The position numbers and the translations under genes are program-made. A stretch of 55,097 nucleotides of DNA. It comes from Bacteroidaceae bacterium (GTDB lineage: Bacteria > Bacteroidota > Bacteroidia > Bacteroidales > Bacteroidaceae). The notes below the pieces were generated by a model. The model had not been told where the DNA came from. It did no database searches and worked only from the letters and a program-made list of their open reading frames with translations. The stretch is from assembly GCA_024680695.1 (NCBI GenBank), contig JAILBW010000229.1:1-55097 (forward strand). Direction: 5' to 3'. The stretch's first letter is position 1. Each line of letters begins with the position of its first letter. This document shows, piece by piece, positions 20,806 to 29,462 of the stretch.

Positions 20806-22095
20806 TCAGGCATTATCTAACGCTTGCGACAAATCTGCGATGATATCGTCGATGTGTTCCGTGCCGACGGACAGGCGGATGGTCGAGGGCGTGATGTGCT
20901 GCTCGGCCAGTTCCTCGGGCGAGAGTTGCGAGTGGGTGGTGGTGTAGGGATGAATCACCAGGCTCTTCACATCGGCCACGTTTGCCAGCAGCGAGAATAT
21001 CTGCAGGCTGTCGATAAAGCGCCAGGCCGCCTGCTGCCCGCCCTTGATTTCGAAGGTGAAGATGGAGCCGGCTCCGTGGGGGAAGTACTTCCGGTAGAGG
21101 TCGTGGTCGGGATGGCTCTCGAGGGCGGGATGGTTCACCCGTTCCACCTTTGGATGACGGGCCAGGAAGTCGACCACCTTCAGGGCGTTTTCCACATGGC
21201 GCTCCACACGCAGGCTCAGCGTCTCGACGCCCTGCAGCAGGATGAAGGCATTGAAGGGCGAGATGGCCGCACCGGTATCGCGCAGGATGACGGCACGGAT
21301 GCGGGTGACGAAGGCGGCAGCGCCGACCGCCGCGGCAAAGACAATGCCGTGGTACGAGGGGTCGGGCTTGGCCAAGGTGGGGAACTTGTCGGGGTCGGCC
21401 TGCCAGTCGAACTTCCCGCCATCCACCACTACGCCTCCCAGGCTCGTACCGTGTCCGCCCAGAAACTTCGTGGCAGAGTGCACCACAATGTCGGCTCCGT
21501 GCTCCAGCGGACGGATGAGGTAGGGCGTGCCGAACGTGTTATCGACGATGAGGGGGATGCCGTGCCGGTGGGCCACCTCGGCCACGCCCTCTATGTCGAG
21601 CACATCGCTGTTGGGATTTCCGAACGTCTCGGCAAACACCACCTTCGTGCGGGGCTGTATTGCGGCCTCGAGTGCGGCGAGGTCGTTCACCCGCACGATG
21701 GTGTGGTCGATGCCCTGCGAGGCCAGTGTGTGGGTGATGAGGTTGTACGAGCCGCCATACAGGTTGTCGGCTGCCACGATATGGTCGCCTGCCTGCGCGA
21801 TGTTCTGCAGCGCATAGGTGATGGCGGCAGCGCCGGAGGCGACAGCCAGTCCGGTCACTCCGCCCTCGAGGGCTGCCACTCGGTCCTCGAAGACGCCCTG
21901 TGTCGAGTTGGTCAGTCGGCCATAGATGTTACCCGCATCGCGCAGCCCGAAGCGGTCGGCAGCGTGCTGCGAATTGCGAAACACATACGAAGTGGTTTGA
22001 TAGATGGGCACGGCGCGCGCATCTGTGGCGGGGTCGGCCTCTTCCTGCCCCACATGTAGCTGCAGGGTCTCAAAACGATAATTTTTCTTTTCCAT
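20806..22095 (-). CDS. metY: O-acetylhomoserine aminocarboxypropyltransferase/sulfhydrylase
   Basis: PLP enzyme; [23 protein letters not shown] lysine motif, 429 aa. Confidence 0.9.
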   Translation of the reverse strand: MEKKNYRFETLQLHVGQEEADPATDARAVPIYQTTSYVFRNSQHAADRFGLRDAGNIYGRLTNSTQGVFEDRVAALEGGVTGLAVASGAAAITYALQNIAQAGDHIVAADNLYGGSYNLITHTLASQGIDHTIVRVNDLAALEAAIQPRTKVVFAETFGNPNSDVLDIEGVAEVAHRHGIPLIVDNTFGTPYLIRPLEHGADIVVHSATKFLGGHGTSLGGVVVDGGKFDWQADPDKFPTLAKPDPSYHGIVFAAAVGAAAFVTRIRAVILRDTGAAISPFNAFILLQGVETLSLRVERHVENALKVVDFLARHPKVERVNHPALESHPDHDLYRKYFPHGAGSIFTFEIKGGQQAAWRFIDSLQIFSLLANVADVKSLVIHPYTTTHSQLSPEELAEQHITPSTIRLSVGTEHIDDIIADLSQALDNA

Positions 22096-22134
22096 ACACT
22101 CTTTAACTTTAAACTTTATTACTAACTGTCTTTA

Positions 22135-22214
22135 AACTTACAACCTCATAAACTCATAACCTCATAACCTTACAACCTCATAACCTTACAACCTCATAAC
22201 CTCACAACCTCACC
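22135..22214. repeat. 8-bp tandem repeat, about 10 units (ACCTCATA/ACCTTACA), between metY promoter and start codon
   Basis: Direct reading of units at 22143, 22151, 22159, 22167, 22175, 22183, 22191, 22199. Confidence 0.9.
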
Positions 22215-22226
22215 CTTTTCCCGCTG

Positions 22227-22259
22227 CAAAGGTACGGCGATATGGAGATATCCTCCAAA
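22227..22259 (-). promoter_or_regulatory. Promoter for metY (minus strand TTTG-N21-TACCTTTG)
   Basis: caaaggta 22227-22234 and caaa 22256-22259 on plus strand. Confidence 0.65.
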
Positions 22260-22262
22260 TTT

Positions 22263-22294
22263 CTTGCAGAATTCGGAAAATCACACTACATTTG
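22263..22294 (+). promoter_or_regulatory. Promoter for Lrp-family gene (cTTG-N20-TACATTTG)
   Basis: TACATTTG 22287-22294, divergent from the metY promoter. Confidence 0.55.
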
Positions 22295-22365
22295 CAGCTG
22301 AAACAGAAAATCTTTCCTCGGCGCACCGAGAAAAAGTACGCCAAGGAGAATAAAACACCAAAAAG

Positions 22366-22815
22366 ATGGCAAGCGAACTCGACGAAATCGACCTGCAGAT
22401 ACTGAAAACGCTGCAAAGGAACGCAAAACTGACCACAAAAGAGCTGGCCGCGGCCGTAAATCTCAGCTCCACGCCCGTCTTCGAGCGCCAAAAACGCCTG
22501 GAGCGGAGGGGCTACATCCGAAAATACGTGGCCGTGGTCGACCCCGAGAAGATGGGGCTGGGACTGCTCGTCTTCTGCAAGGTGAAGCTGAAGCAGATAA
22601 ACACCGCGATAGCCGAGGCCTTCGTCTCCCGCGTCCGCTTCATCCCCGAGGTCATCGAGTGCTACAACATCAGCGGTGCCTACGACTATCTGCTGAAGGT
22701 ACGCGCGCGCGACATGAAGCACTATCAGGAATTCGTGCTCACGAAGCTTGGCGATATCGACAGCGTAGGCGCCATCGAAAGCACATTCGTGATGAGCGAG
22801 GTGAAACACCCTTGA
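22366..22815 (+). CDS. Lrp/AsnC family transcriptional regulator
   Basis: ELDEIDLQILKTLQRNAKLTTKELAAAVNLSSTPVFERQKRLERRGYI HTH plus RAM domain. Confidence 0.93.
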   Translation: MASELDEIDLQILKTLQRNAKLTTKELAAAVNLSSTPVFERQKRLERRGYIRKYVAVVDPEKMGLGLLVFCKVKLKQINTAIAEAFVSRVRFIPEVIECYNISGAYDYLLKVRARDMKHYQEFVLTKLGDIDSVGAIESTFVMSEVKHP

Positions 22816-22838
22816 CCATTGAACATTGAACATTGAAC

Positions 22839-23510
22839 ATGCTCCGCCACGAATTTCTTTTCCTCGCCCTGCTTCTGAGCCTGACGCTGCCGGCACAGAC
22901 GAGCCCCACCGCCCAGCAGATGGCGCGGCTGGGATTCGTAGACGTCCGCCAGCAAGACTCCACCATCCACGTAAGCCTGATGTACAGCCGCCCCGACAAC
23001 TTCACGGGCCGCACGCTCTATGCCGACCTGCGCGAGGCATACCTCCATCCCAAGGCCGCACGGGCACTGCTGCGCGCACAGCAGCTGCTGCGTGCCCGAC
23101 GCCCCGACCTCGCGCTGAAGGTGTTCGACGCAGCCCGTCCCATGCACATCCAGCAGGCGATGTGGAACACGGTGAAGGGCACTCCGCAGCAGGACTACGT
23201 GAGCAACCCGCGCAACGGCGGCGGACTGCACAACTACGGGCTGGCCGTCGATATCTCGCTCTGCGACGCACAGACGGGCGACACGCTCGACATGGGCACC
23301 GTCGTGGACCATCTGGGCCCCGAGGCACACACCGACCGCGAGGAGGCGCTGGTGCGGCAGGGCACCATCAGCGCGCAGGCATTGGCCAACCGGCTGCTGC
23401 TGCGCGACGTGATGCGCCAGGCAGGCTTCACTCCCCTGCGCACCGAGTGGTGGCACTTCAACCTCGTCTCCCGTGCCGAGGCCCGCGCCCATTACAAGCC
23501 CATACCGTAG
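22839..23510 (+). CDS. D-alanyl-D-alanine dipeptidase, VanX-like (M15D), secreted
   Basis: SxHxxGxAxD-type motif GLHNYGLAVDIS and TEWWHFN. Confidence 0.88.
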   Translation: MLRHEFLFLALLLSLTLPAQTSPTAQQMARLGFVDVRQQDSTIHVSLMYSRPDNFTGRTLYADLREAYLHPKAARALLRAQQLLRARRPDLALKVFDAARPMHIQQAMWNTVKGTPQQDYVSNPRNGGGLHNYGLAVDISLCDAQTGDTLDMGTVVDHLGPEAHTDREEALVRQGTISAQALANRLLLRDVMRQAGFTPLRTEWWHFNLVSRAEARAHYKPIP

Positions 23511-23660
23511 TCCGCACACGCGCACACGACAAACACACCCCCATGTGCAATGCAACACAACAAGGTGTACCCACTCTCGCGAGAGGCTAAGTTGTGGAAA
23601 GTAAGAAGAGAGAACGAAGTGAGGAAAAAAGCGTGCTTCCGCGCAGCGCTTCAGGGACAC

Positions 23661-24440
23661 TCAGACGGAGGCGACGATGCGGGTGCCGCCCTCGCCGTCG
23701 AGGTGGTCGGCGCGGGTGATGACGACCTCGCGCACTCCGCGACGGAGGGCGGCAAAGGCGTTTTCGAGCTTGGGAATCATGCCGCCGGAGACGATGCCTT
23801 CGGCCTGCAGGCGCTGGAAGGCGGATGCGTCGATGACGGAGATGGCGCTCGACTCGTCGTCGGCATCGCGCAGCACGCCGCGCTTCTCGAAGCAGAAGGT
23901 CAGCGTGACATCGCAGTCGCGGGCCAGCGCACAGGCGACCTCGCTGGCAATGGTGTCGGCATTCGTGTTGAGTATGTGGCCTTGGCCGTCGTGGGTGAGG
24001 GGCGCAATCACGGGCACGAAGCCGTCGTCGATGAGGCGGCGCAGCGCATTGTTGTCCACATGGTCCACATCGCCCACCCAGCCGTAGTCGATGCCATCCC
24101 TGAGCGGGCGGCGGTGGCTGCGGATGATGTTCATGTCGGCACCGGTGAGGCCCACGGCGTTCAGTCCCTGTTGCTGCAGGCCAGCCACGACCTGCTTGTT
24201 CACCAGTCCGCCATAGACCATCGTGACGATATCGAGCATGGCTGCGTCGGTGATGCGACGACCGCCCACCATGCGGGTTTCAACGCCCAACCGCTCGGCC
24301 ATGCGAGTGGCACTGCGTCCGCCGCCATGCACCAGCACCTTCGCGCCTGGCAGCACGGCGAAGTCGGACAATAATCGGGATAGCGCCGCGGCATCCTCCA
24401 CCACGCCGCCCCCCACCTTTATCACATTGATTGGGTTCAT
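23661..24440 (-). CDS. argB: Acetylglutamate kinase (or N-succinylglutamate kinase, as in some Bacteroidota)
   Basis: VIKVGGGVVED, VHGGGRSATRMAERLG, AAK family. Confidence 0.88.
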   Translation of the reverse strand: MNPINVIKVGGGVVEDAAALSRLLSDFAVLPGAKVLVHGGGRSATRMAERLGVETRMVGGRRITDAAMLDIVTMVYGGLVNKQVVAGLQQQGLNAVGLTGADMNIIRSHRRPLRDGIDYGWVGDVDHVDNNALRRLIDDGFVPVIAPLTHDGQGHILNTNADTIASEVACALARDCDVTLTFCFEKRGVLRDADDESSAISVIDASAFQRLQAEGIVSGGMIPKLENAFAALRRGVREVVITRADHLDGEGGTRIVASV

Positions 24441-24473
24441 ATTCTAATTATTCAGAGGAGCCGGCAGCTTCCG

Positions 24474-25643
24474 TTATGTGTAATGGCGCCGAGCTCTCTT
24501 GACGACAACACGACGGCTGATGGAATCCTTCTCCGAGTATTCGCGCACATGACCACACTCGGGACAGGTAACCCTGTAGCGGGTGGTCTTTGTGGAAGAC
24601 ATCTCGTGCTCCACCTGCTTGTCGCCGTCGCCCCAGGTGGTGGTAATCTCGTCGGTCTTTCCACCCGAATAATGGTGACCTATTTCCTCGACATCGCAAT
24701 CTCGGTGGTGGCATTTCACGCAGCGGAAGTGGTCTTCGTTCTGGATGGATGCAGGGAAGAGGGCGAAGAGGGCGAGAAGGAAGAACAACCAGGCGAAGAA
24801 GCTGTTCAGGCCAAAGAGCATGATGGGAACACAGAGGGCCAGGAATATCATCCATGCAAAGCCTCCAGCTTCATTGTTGCCGAGTGGGCGCAAGTAGTAT
24901 GGCAGGACGGCCACATCCTTGGCCAGCCAGAATGTGACGGGCCAGAACACAATATTGGTAACCAGCCACATAATGAAGGCGAAGATAACGCCCAGCCAGC
25001 CAGAACAACGCAGCCAGGCTGGCAGGCTATACTCGTTCCAGAACGTGCATTTGGGATAGAGTGCATAGCCGCCATTCACTACATCGGGCTGCATCTTAAA
25101 TGCGATTCTTATGGCTCGCGAGTGACCCTTGCGCACTTTGCGCGAAAGTTTCTTGAACCATCCGTCGTCGGCCTTTGCCTTGCTGTCGATGATGGAATCG
25201 ACTTTGGCCAGCGGACGCAGCACCGTAGTCACGGGCAGATATACCTGCACCTTCTTGCTGTGTATGAACATGCTATCCACAAGTGCCTCGTCCTCGGCAA
25301 TAAAGGGAAGATTGGCGCAGCCCATGGTGCCATCGTCCAGGCGGATGGCATAGTAGCGGTCGGGGGTGATAGTGCGCGGCGATTCGCTTTCCACATATTG
25401 CTGGATGCCCATCAGCTTCACATTTGTGCCGGCAGCTATGCTGCGCTCCTTGCCGTCAACATAGATTTTTGCAGCCTGCTTCAACCGGATGGTCGGTGCT
25501 TGCTCCAACGCCTTTTCCTCGCTCAGAGGACTATAGGTCAGGAAGACGAGCATCTGAGCGTAGGGCAGGAATGTGACGAAAGCCACAAGGGCCAAAACGG
25601 CCATTTTGATGAGATGTAGTTTCATAGGCTTCTTATTATTCAT
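24474..25643 (-). CDS. Multi-TM membrane protein of unknown function with C-terminal zinc-ribbon-like CxxC pairs
   Basis: N-terminal TM, central hydrophobic segments, CVKCHHRDC...CPECGH; start overlaps upstream lipoprotein stop. Confidence 0.7.
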   Translation of the reverse strand: MNNKKPMKLHLIKMAVLALVAFVTFLPYAQMLVFLTYSPLSEEKALEQAPTIRLKQAAKIYVDGKERSIAAGTNVKLMGIQQYVESESPRTITPDRYYAIRLDDGTMGCANLPFIAEDEALVDSMFIHSKKVQVYLPVTTVLRPLAKVDSIIDSKAKADDGWFKKLSRKVRKGHSRAIRIAFKMQPDVVNGGYALYPKCTFWNEYSLPAWLRCSGWLGVIFAFIMWLVTNIVFWPVTFWLAKDVAVLPYYLRPLGNNEAGGFAWMIFLALCVPIMLFGLNSFFAWLFFLLALFALFPASIQNEDHFRCVKCHHRDCDVEEIGHHYSGGKTDEITTTWGDGDKQVEHEMSSTKTTRYRVTCPECGHVREYSEKDSISRRVVVKRARRHYT

Positions 25644-26478
25644 ATTTTTCTTCACCGATACTCTTATAATTGGTGGCGAGGTTGAAGAGGTTGTCGGCGT
25701 AGTGGACTTTCTCGAGTGCCTGCATGCCTGCCTGGCGGTCGCCTACCTGATTGGCCAGCCGGATGGCTTGGTTGTACGACTCGGTGGCGCGCTTCAGTAA
25801 CATCTGTTTTGAGTGGGTGATTTCCATGCTCTGATTGCCCACGAAGATGCCCGTATTCGCCCGGGGTATCATGCGAGCGGCCTCGATCAGTTCGTCTCCG
25901 GCCGTCAGCCAGGCATTGCGCTCTTCCTGTCGCCGCAGCTTGATTGTGGATTCCAGGCGTTTGTTCTCTTCGGTTTGCTTTTGATTCTCCTCCGCCAATT
26001 CGCCTTGGATGCGCACCAGTTCTTCGGCAGTCCGCATGGTCTCTTGGTCTATCACCTCTATGTCGGTGTGCAGACGGGATATCTCCCGTTCCTTCGCCTC
26101 GAACGAGTGCTGCAGTGCATCGATTTCGGCCAGCAGTTCCTTGTTCTGTGCAGCGTCCTGACGCGCCTTGTCCAGCTCCTCTCTCAGCATTTTCATTGCC
26201 GTGAAGAGTTGCTCCGACATGTTCGTGCCGTTGATGGAACCGCTGCGTTCGCGCTCACCCTCGAGCTGCAAGGTGTAACCCGTCACTTTGTTCATCAGCA
26301 ACAGGATGCGGAAGAGTTCCTTGCGCTCCTCCATCAGGGTGCCGGCCATCTCGTTCTTGTTCTTTACCGCCGTCTCCAGCTCGCTGGCGTCCATCGTCAC
26401 CTTCTCTTGGCCCGGGCTGCAGGCACTGGCAGCCAGAGAGACGATGGTCAGCAGTATGTAAAACTTCTTTCTGTACAT
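25636..26478 (-). CDS. Coiled-coil lipoprotein of unknown function (paralog of the next upstream gene)
   Basis: Lipobox-type signal LAASAC; long heptad-rich region; ends EEKYE*. Confidence 0.75.
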   Translation of the reverse strand: MYRKKFYILLTIVSLAASACSPGQEKVTMDASELETAVKNKNEMAGTLMEERKELFRILLLMNKVTGYTLQLEGERERSGSINGTNMSEQLFTAMKMLREELDKARQDAAQNKELLAEIDALQHSFEAKEREISRLHTDIEVIDQETMRTAEELVRIQGELAEENQKQTEENKRLESTIKLRRQEERNAWLTAGDELIEAARMIPRANTGIFVGNQSMEITHSKQMLLKRATESYNQAIRLANQVGDRQAGMQALEKVHYADNLFNLATNYKSIGEEKYE

Positions 26479-26496
26479 TGTAGCGCTGTGTCTTGG

Positions 26497-27294
26497 TTAT
26501 TCGCCTTCCAGTTGCCTGAGCTTCGCGTTGGCGTTGCTGATTTTCTGACTGGCCGATGGGGCGCCCATGCTGCCGGCTGTTTCGTAGCACTTGATGGCTC
26601 GGCGCAGGATGCGCTTGTTGGCCTCGCGGACGCCTTTCACCAGCTTTCCCCGTTTCTTCACCACCTGGGTCTCGTCGGCGCTTTCCACCAGCTTGTCTCC
26701 CACATCCAGCCATGTCTGGCGGCGAATGTCATCGATCTTGTCTTCCTCGCCGAGCAGGCGTTCGTGCGTGGCACGAAGGGTTGCCTGGGCATCCTGCAAG
26801 TCGGCATTCTTCTGCCGCAACTCATGGATTTTCCGGTCCAGCTCGTCCTTTTTCACCCATTTCACCGTGCGCAGGCGCGCAATCTCGGCCTCGCGCTCGC
26901 TCACCGTGCGTTTCAGTTCGTCGAGCATCTCCAGCAGTTGCACATTGTCAGCCGCCAGTTCGCGCGCCTCGTCAATTTCGCGTCCGATGGCCTTGAGCTT
27001 CGCCGTGATACGGTTGGCCATCGAGGTGTCCCGCAGCGACTGGTTTTGCTCGCGGTCGTTCTCCAAGGCGTAGGCATCACTGGAGAGTTCGTCGAGGCTC
27101 CGAAGTATCCGATACATGGTCTTGCGCTGCTCCATCGTAGCGCTGGCCAGTATGTCCGTCTCGTCTGCCAAACTGGAGAGAGTGGCCGAGTCCACCTTCA
27201 CGGAGCCCGCCTTACGGCCGCAGCCGGCCAACAGGCCAAGGGTGCATGCCCAGAGGAGGAGGTGTCGTGCTAAAGTCCTTTTTCCAACAGCCAT
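26497..27294 (-). CDS. Coiled-coil lipoprotein of unknown function (paralog)
   Basis: Lipobox LLAGC; similar architecture and blocks to 25636-26478. Confidence 0.75.
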   Translation of the reverse strand: MAVGKRTLARHLLLWACTLGLLAGCGRKAGSVKVDSATLSSLADETDILASATMEQRKTMYRILRSLDELSSDAYALENDREQNQSLRDTSMANRITAKLKAIGREIDEARELAADNVQLLEMLDELKRTVSEREAEIARLRTVKWVKKDELDRKIHELRQKNADLQDAQATLRATHERLLGEEDKIDDIRRQTWLDVGDKLVESADETQVVKKRGKLVKGVREANKRILRRAIKCYETAGSMGAPSASQKISNANAKLRQLEGE

Positions 27295-29387
27295 CCGTCA
27301 AATATCATTTTAATCTTAAACGCTTTCTTGTCCTGCTCCACCCGGCCAATGCCCAACTGGGGCGAGCTGAGGCTGCCCGTGGCACGGTCGTAGGTGATGT
27401 CCACCGTCTGGAGGTTGGCATTGTTGTCGAGCACAACCATCCGGAGCCGAGTGCCGTCGCCGTCTGTGGCATGCACCTCGGCGCCTGTGGTGCCAAAGGG
27501 GATTTCCGCATCGTTCATCCGAACCACGAGCCACGAGTTGCCCTCCAGCGAGGGGTATTGCATATCCGCGACGGCCGAAGAGGGCGCATCGGCGGACGAG
27601 TTGCAACTGCGGGCAGCGAGGAAGAGCACAAAGGCGACCAGCACGGCGCAGAGCACCCATCCGTAGAGTGCCTTGCCCTTCGGGAGGTACTGCGTCCAAC
27701 CCTCTTTGGATGGTTTGTGCTCGGACGTTGGTGGTGGCGGTGGCGGCAGAGACGGCTTTTTGCGCAGCGTCACCATCACCTGGCGGGTGAGGCTGCCATC
27801 GGTCGGCTCCACCTTGGTCACGCTCTCGTATCCCTCGGCCGAGAACGCAAAACTGATATTGTCAGCAAGCGCCTCTTTGCGGAATGCAATCGTGACGGCC
27901 TCCCGCTTTCCGTTCTGCAGGCGGCTGACTGCCCGTCCCTGCTTCGTGCCGGATGTCCACACGATGAGAATATCCTCCGCTGCATGGCCTTGCAGCTCGG
28001 CAGCAATGAGGAAGTTGATGGTCTCCGATGGCGGTGGGGGCGGCGGAGTCTGCTTTTTTCGCAGTGTCATCCGCACCTGATGTGTGGGAATGCCATTGTA
28101 TTTCTCCACCTTGATTGCTTCCTCGTATCCCTTGGCCGAGAAAACGAAACGGATGTCATCGCCGACTTCCTCCTTCGGCAATTGGATTGTCACCTGCTTC
28201 CTCTCCCCGTTCTGGAAGTGGCTAATCTCCTGTCCGCCATTCCTGCCGGAATTCCACTTTATGAGAATGTCGCCGGTGGCATGGTCGTCCAATTCCGCCG
28301 CAATGTGGAAGGAGACGAGGTCGTCCGCCTTCTTCTCATCGGGATTCTCATCGGTCGAACTATCCGCGGATTTGTCAGTTGACTTGTCGGTCGTCTTGTC
28401 GGTTGACTTATCGGTCGTCTTGTCAGTTGACTTGTCGGTCGTCTTGTCGGTTGACTTGTCGGTCGTTTTGTCGGTTGACTTGTCAGCCGTTTCAGACAAG
28501 TTTATCCAAATGAGATTTGTTGAAAACTGCTCATCCTCCCCGATGTTTACATTGAAATCGCCACGCTTGACTGGCTTTTTCACCTCGGCACTGGCAAAGC
28601 CTGCCACGGCCTGTATGGTCAGTTCGATAGAAGCTTCATTACCAAAGGCCGTCTTTTTTATGGCACGATACAAAGGAGTATATATCTTGGAAGACCCTGT
28701 CTCGATGATTTCGCCATTTACGATAAACTTGAAGTTCACATGGCCTTTAATCTTCGTCTTCTTCTTTAGCACAGGCTTAATGCAGATGCCTGCAGCAAAC
28801 GGCTCCAGATTACGGGCAATGATGGTGCCCACAAAGAAGGAACGAATGTATGTCCTGAGAGTATCGAGAGAATCGTTTCCTCCGGGATGCGAGGCCTTGT
28901 TTCTTACTTCACGACCGCGTTCAAGATACTCTGTCGCTTGTAATGTCTGCTTGTTGTAATAGCTACGCTTCTTCAGTTCCTGAATGCATTTTCCGATCAT
29001 CCACTTCTTATTCCCGGACAGCTTCTCCGGAGAAAAGGAAACGGAGTCGATATGGTGCAGCAAGCACTGGAGAAACTCCTCGTACGTTCTCGCGGTTATC
29101 TGATCTTCCGATTCAAAAGTCAAGCACGGAACACCATCCACTTCAACGCAGTTTTTCTCAATGTCGTTGCAGAAATTTTTCAAGGTGTCTTTACTGCTCT
29201 CAAGTGGAGTATTCCTGAGAATATCAAAGCATGACTCCCATACCGCGATGATGTGCTCACGACTCTTCTGCTGATTGTCGGAAAAGTATTTCTTAAAGAG
29301 TTCTTCGACCTCTCCCTGACTGGTGAAGTCCGACTTGTTGCTGGCAATATAGTCTGCCAAGACGCGTATGATATCTTTTTCTTCCAT
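27270..29387 (-). CDS. Putative HEPN-domain protein with repeated beta domains, low-complexity linkers, one TM helix and C-terminal domain
   Basis: RNKASH (Rx4H with adjacent Asn) at aa 162-167; two near-duplicate about 90-aa beta modules; PPPPPP linkers; TM LYGWVLCAVLVAFVLFLAA. Confidence 0.65.
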   Translation of the reverse strand: MEEKDIIRVLADYIASNKSDFTSQGEVEELFKKYFSDNQQKSREHIIAVWESCFDILRNTPLESSKDTLKNFCNDIEKNCVEVDGVPCLTFESEDQITARTYEEFLQCLLHHIDSVSFSPEKLSGNKKWMIGKCIQELKKRSYYNKQTLQATEYLERGREVRNKASHPGGNDSLDTLRTYIRSFFVGTIIARNLEPFAAGICIKPVLKKKTKIKGHVNFKFIVNGEIIETGSSKIYTPLYRAIKKTAFGNEASIELTIQAVAGFASAEVKKPVKRGDFNVNIGEDEQFSTNLIWINLSETADKSTDKTTDKSTDKTTDKSTDKTTDKSTDKTTDKSTDKSADSSTDENPDEKKADDLVSFHIAAELDDHATGDILIKWNSGRNGGQEISHFQNGERKQVTIQLPKEEVGDDIRFVFSAKGYEEAIKVEKYNGIPTHQVRMTLRKKQTPPPPPPSETINFLIAAELQGHAAEDILIVWTSGTKQGRAVSRLQNGKREAVTIAFRKEALADNISFAFSAEGYESVTKVEPTDGSLTRQVMVTLRKKPSLPPPPPPTSEHKPSKEGWTQYLPKGKALYGWVLCAVLVAFVLFLAARSCNSSADAPSSAVADMQYPSLEGNSWLVVRMNDAEIPFGTTGAEVHATDGDGTRLRMVVLDNNANLQTVDITYDRATGSLSSPQLGIGRVEQDKKAFKIKMIFDGWLLEKGL
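28375..28494 (-). repeat. 24-bp coding tandem repeat (5 units) encoding (STDKTTDK)n linker
   Basis: Units at 28375, 28399, 28423, 28447, 28471. Confidence 0.9.
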
Positions 29388-29462
29388 CTTACATCTTACT
29401 GAATTGAAAAATTGCTATTTCGGAAATGGAGGTGCCGATATGCGTTGGCGATTGGACGGAGA

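Noticed and set aside
20771-22366. SAM riboswitch upstream of metY
   Set aside because: The leader is almost entirely the 8-bp repeat array with no SAM-I-like stems visible; cannot be supported.
28375-28494. Possible CRISPR or intergenic repeat
   Set aside because: In-frame coding repeat within the 705-aa ORF; multiple of 3, conservative at protein level.
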